DNA from: a candidate division CSSED10-310 bacterium
GTDB taxonomy: Bacteria > CSSED10-310 > JAFGDC01
Length of the DNA stretch: 15,254 nucleotides
Assembly: GCA_016932295.1 (NCBI GenBank)
Contig: JAFGDC010000485.1
Location: 1 to 15,254, forward strand
Reading direction: 5' to 3'
Part shown: positions 14,549 through 15,254 of the stretch, one piece after another
How the letters are laid out: the number at the start of each line of letters is the position of its first letter
Position numbering within the stretch: position 1 is the stretch's first letter
Notes under the pieces: generated by a model
What the model was told of the DNA's origin: nothing
Databases searched by the model: none
Seen by the model: only the letters and a program-made list of their open reading frames with translations
Translations under genes and position numbers: made by a program

Positions 14549-15254
14549 GAGAACCTCCCGGAAAACGGTTGAAAAAGGTCGTGCTGCGCGAGAAACGCCA
14601 TTGATAGCAGTCGCAGGCAGAGCAGCCCTGGGGCGCTGACGATGCACACCAGCCAGGTACCCAGAAAGAGCAGCAGCATGAAGACAATGGCCGCGACGGC
14701 GACCGTGGCGGCGCCGGTGAACGCGCTGCCTGCCATGATGAGCGGCAGGCCGAGCATCATACCAACCCACAGGGCCGATCCGGCGAGAGCCGTGGCGACC
14801 AGCATGACGGGCGCGGCGACCACCAGGATCACCAGTCCCATGAGCAGCGAGACGAGGCGCTTCGCCGCCAGGAAGAGCAATGTATCGAGAGGATGGCTTG
14901 CAAGCAGCCGGAACGTTGCGCCGGCGGCGGCCCGTGGCGTGCCGTCTGCATGATGGAGCGGCACCATGAACTCGATGACGAGACGATGAAGCAGGGCGGG
15001 AATAAGCCCCAGACCGATCAGCAGCAACCGCGGACAGGCGGCAGCGGGTATGGCCAGGAGGGCGGCCAGGCCGATGATGCAGAGGCGGGCGACGGTGAGA
15101 TACACGGCACGGCCCCGCATACTCCGGGCCACGTATCTGATGGGCACCTGCCGGGAGAGGGCGGCGCTGACCAGGACATAGTGGAAAAGCGAACTCAGGT
15201 AGAGCGCGGCCAGCCCGGTGAGGAGCAGGACGGGGATCACGAGGGCGTCGCCGC
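14545..15254 (-). CDS. Multi-pass membrane protein, unrecognised, 5' end outside window
   Basis: The frame is open to the window edge, and the first possible start inside the window (GTG at 15240) has no Shine-Dalgarno. The true start is therefore probably upstream, and about 236 residues are visible. There are about five or six hydrophobic segments, for example VLLLTGLAALYLSSLFHYVL, LVSLLMGLVILVVAAPVMLV and VAVAAIVFMLLLFLGTWLVC, with short charged loops (RYVARSMRGRA, HHADGTPRA). I recognise no family. Its end carries the Shine-Dalgarno and the overlapping TTG of the HTH gene, so the two form one translational unit. Confidence 0.7.
   Translation of the reverse strand, partial: GDALVIPVLLLTGLAALYLSSLFHYVLVSAALSRQVPIRYVARSMRGRAVYLTVARLCIIGLAALLAIPAAACPRLLLIGLGLIPALLHRLVIEFMVPLHHADGTPRAAAGATFRLLASHPLDTLLFLAAKRLVSLLMGLVILVVAAPVMLVATALAGSALWVGMMLGLPLIMAGSAFTGAATVAVAAIVFMLLLFLGTWLVCIVSAPGLLCLRLLSMAFLAQHDLFQPFSGRFS

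Noticed and set aside
14549..14770. Extended N-terminus of the HTH protein
   Set aside because: It would overlap the membrane protein in another frame with low-complexity Arg/His-rich sequence. The TTG at 14548 has a well-placed Shine-Dalgarno.

Overview
The window is GC-rich DNA from what looks like a Gram-negative bacterium. It carries a type IV prepilin behind a near-perfect sigma-54 promoter, a bactofilin, a signal-peptide-bearing PLD enzyme and several polytopic GT-C membrane glycosyltransferases. That mix is typical of Deltaproteobacteria-like lineages and related candidate phyla, but there is no ribosomal or other marker gene here, so the taxonomy is only an impression.

Layout. Positions 1-934 hold no gene. 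They hold an array of repeats with a basic period of about 87 bp, in which a 43-bp element recurs seven times, plus a further dispersed segment. Next comes a two-gene plus-strand unit: a SpoIIE-type PP2C phosphatase (1017-2666) and, one base later, a secreted PLD-superfamily protein (2668-4050). Facing it is a minus-strand cluster, read from right to left: a GT2 polyprenyl-phosphate glycosyltransferase (start about 7470), a DUF2723 membrane protein overlapping it by ATGA (6442-4502), and a bactofilin with its own probable promoter (4429-4079). A regulatory region of about 425 bp separates GT2 from a divergent type IV pilin gene (7897-8382). That region holds a perfect inverted repeat and the sigma-54 promoter, and the pilin gene ends in a strong terminator. 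A membrane-anchored SGNH hydrolase (9607-8513) faces the pilin gene. The 910 bp that follow are gene-poor and contain an inverted copy of the dispersed repeat from the left end. Then come a second DUF2723 paralogue (10520-12184) with a sigma-70-like promoter and, overlapping it by GTGA, a GT39/ArnT-like glycosyltransferase (12181-14085). The right edge has a minus-strand pair: a membrane protein running off the window, overlapped by TTGA by a small two-HTH protein that looks like a transposase DNA-binding region without a catalytic domain.

How the parts may work together (inference). GT2 would make a polyprenyl-phosphate-linked sugar. The DUF2723 proteins (bacterial relatives of the TMEM260 O-mannosyltransferase) and the GT39 protein are candidate users of such donors on the periplasmic face. 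The pilin, and the SGNH hydrolase as a possible acyl-modifying enzyme, lie among them. The most interesting hypothesis is therefore a protein or surface O-glycosylation locus built on two divergent DUF2723 paralogues, possibly acting on the sigma-54-controlled pilin. The sequence shows gene order, overlaps and motifs; it does not show the acceptor or the sugar.
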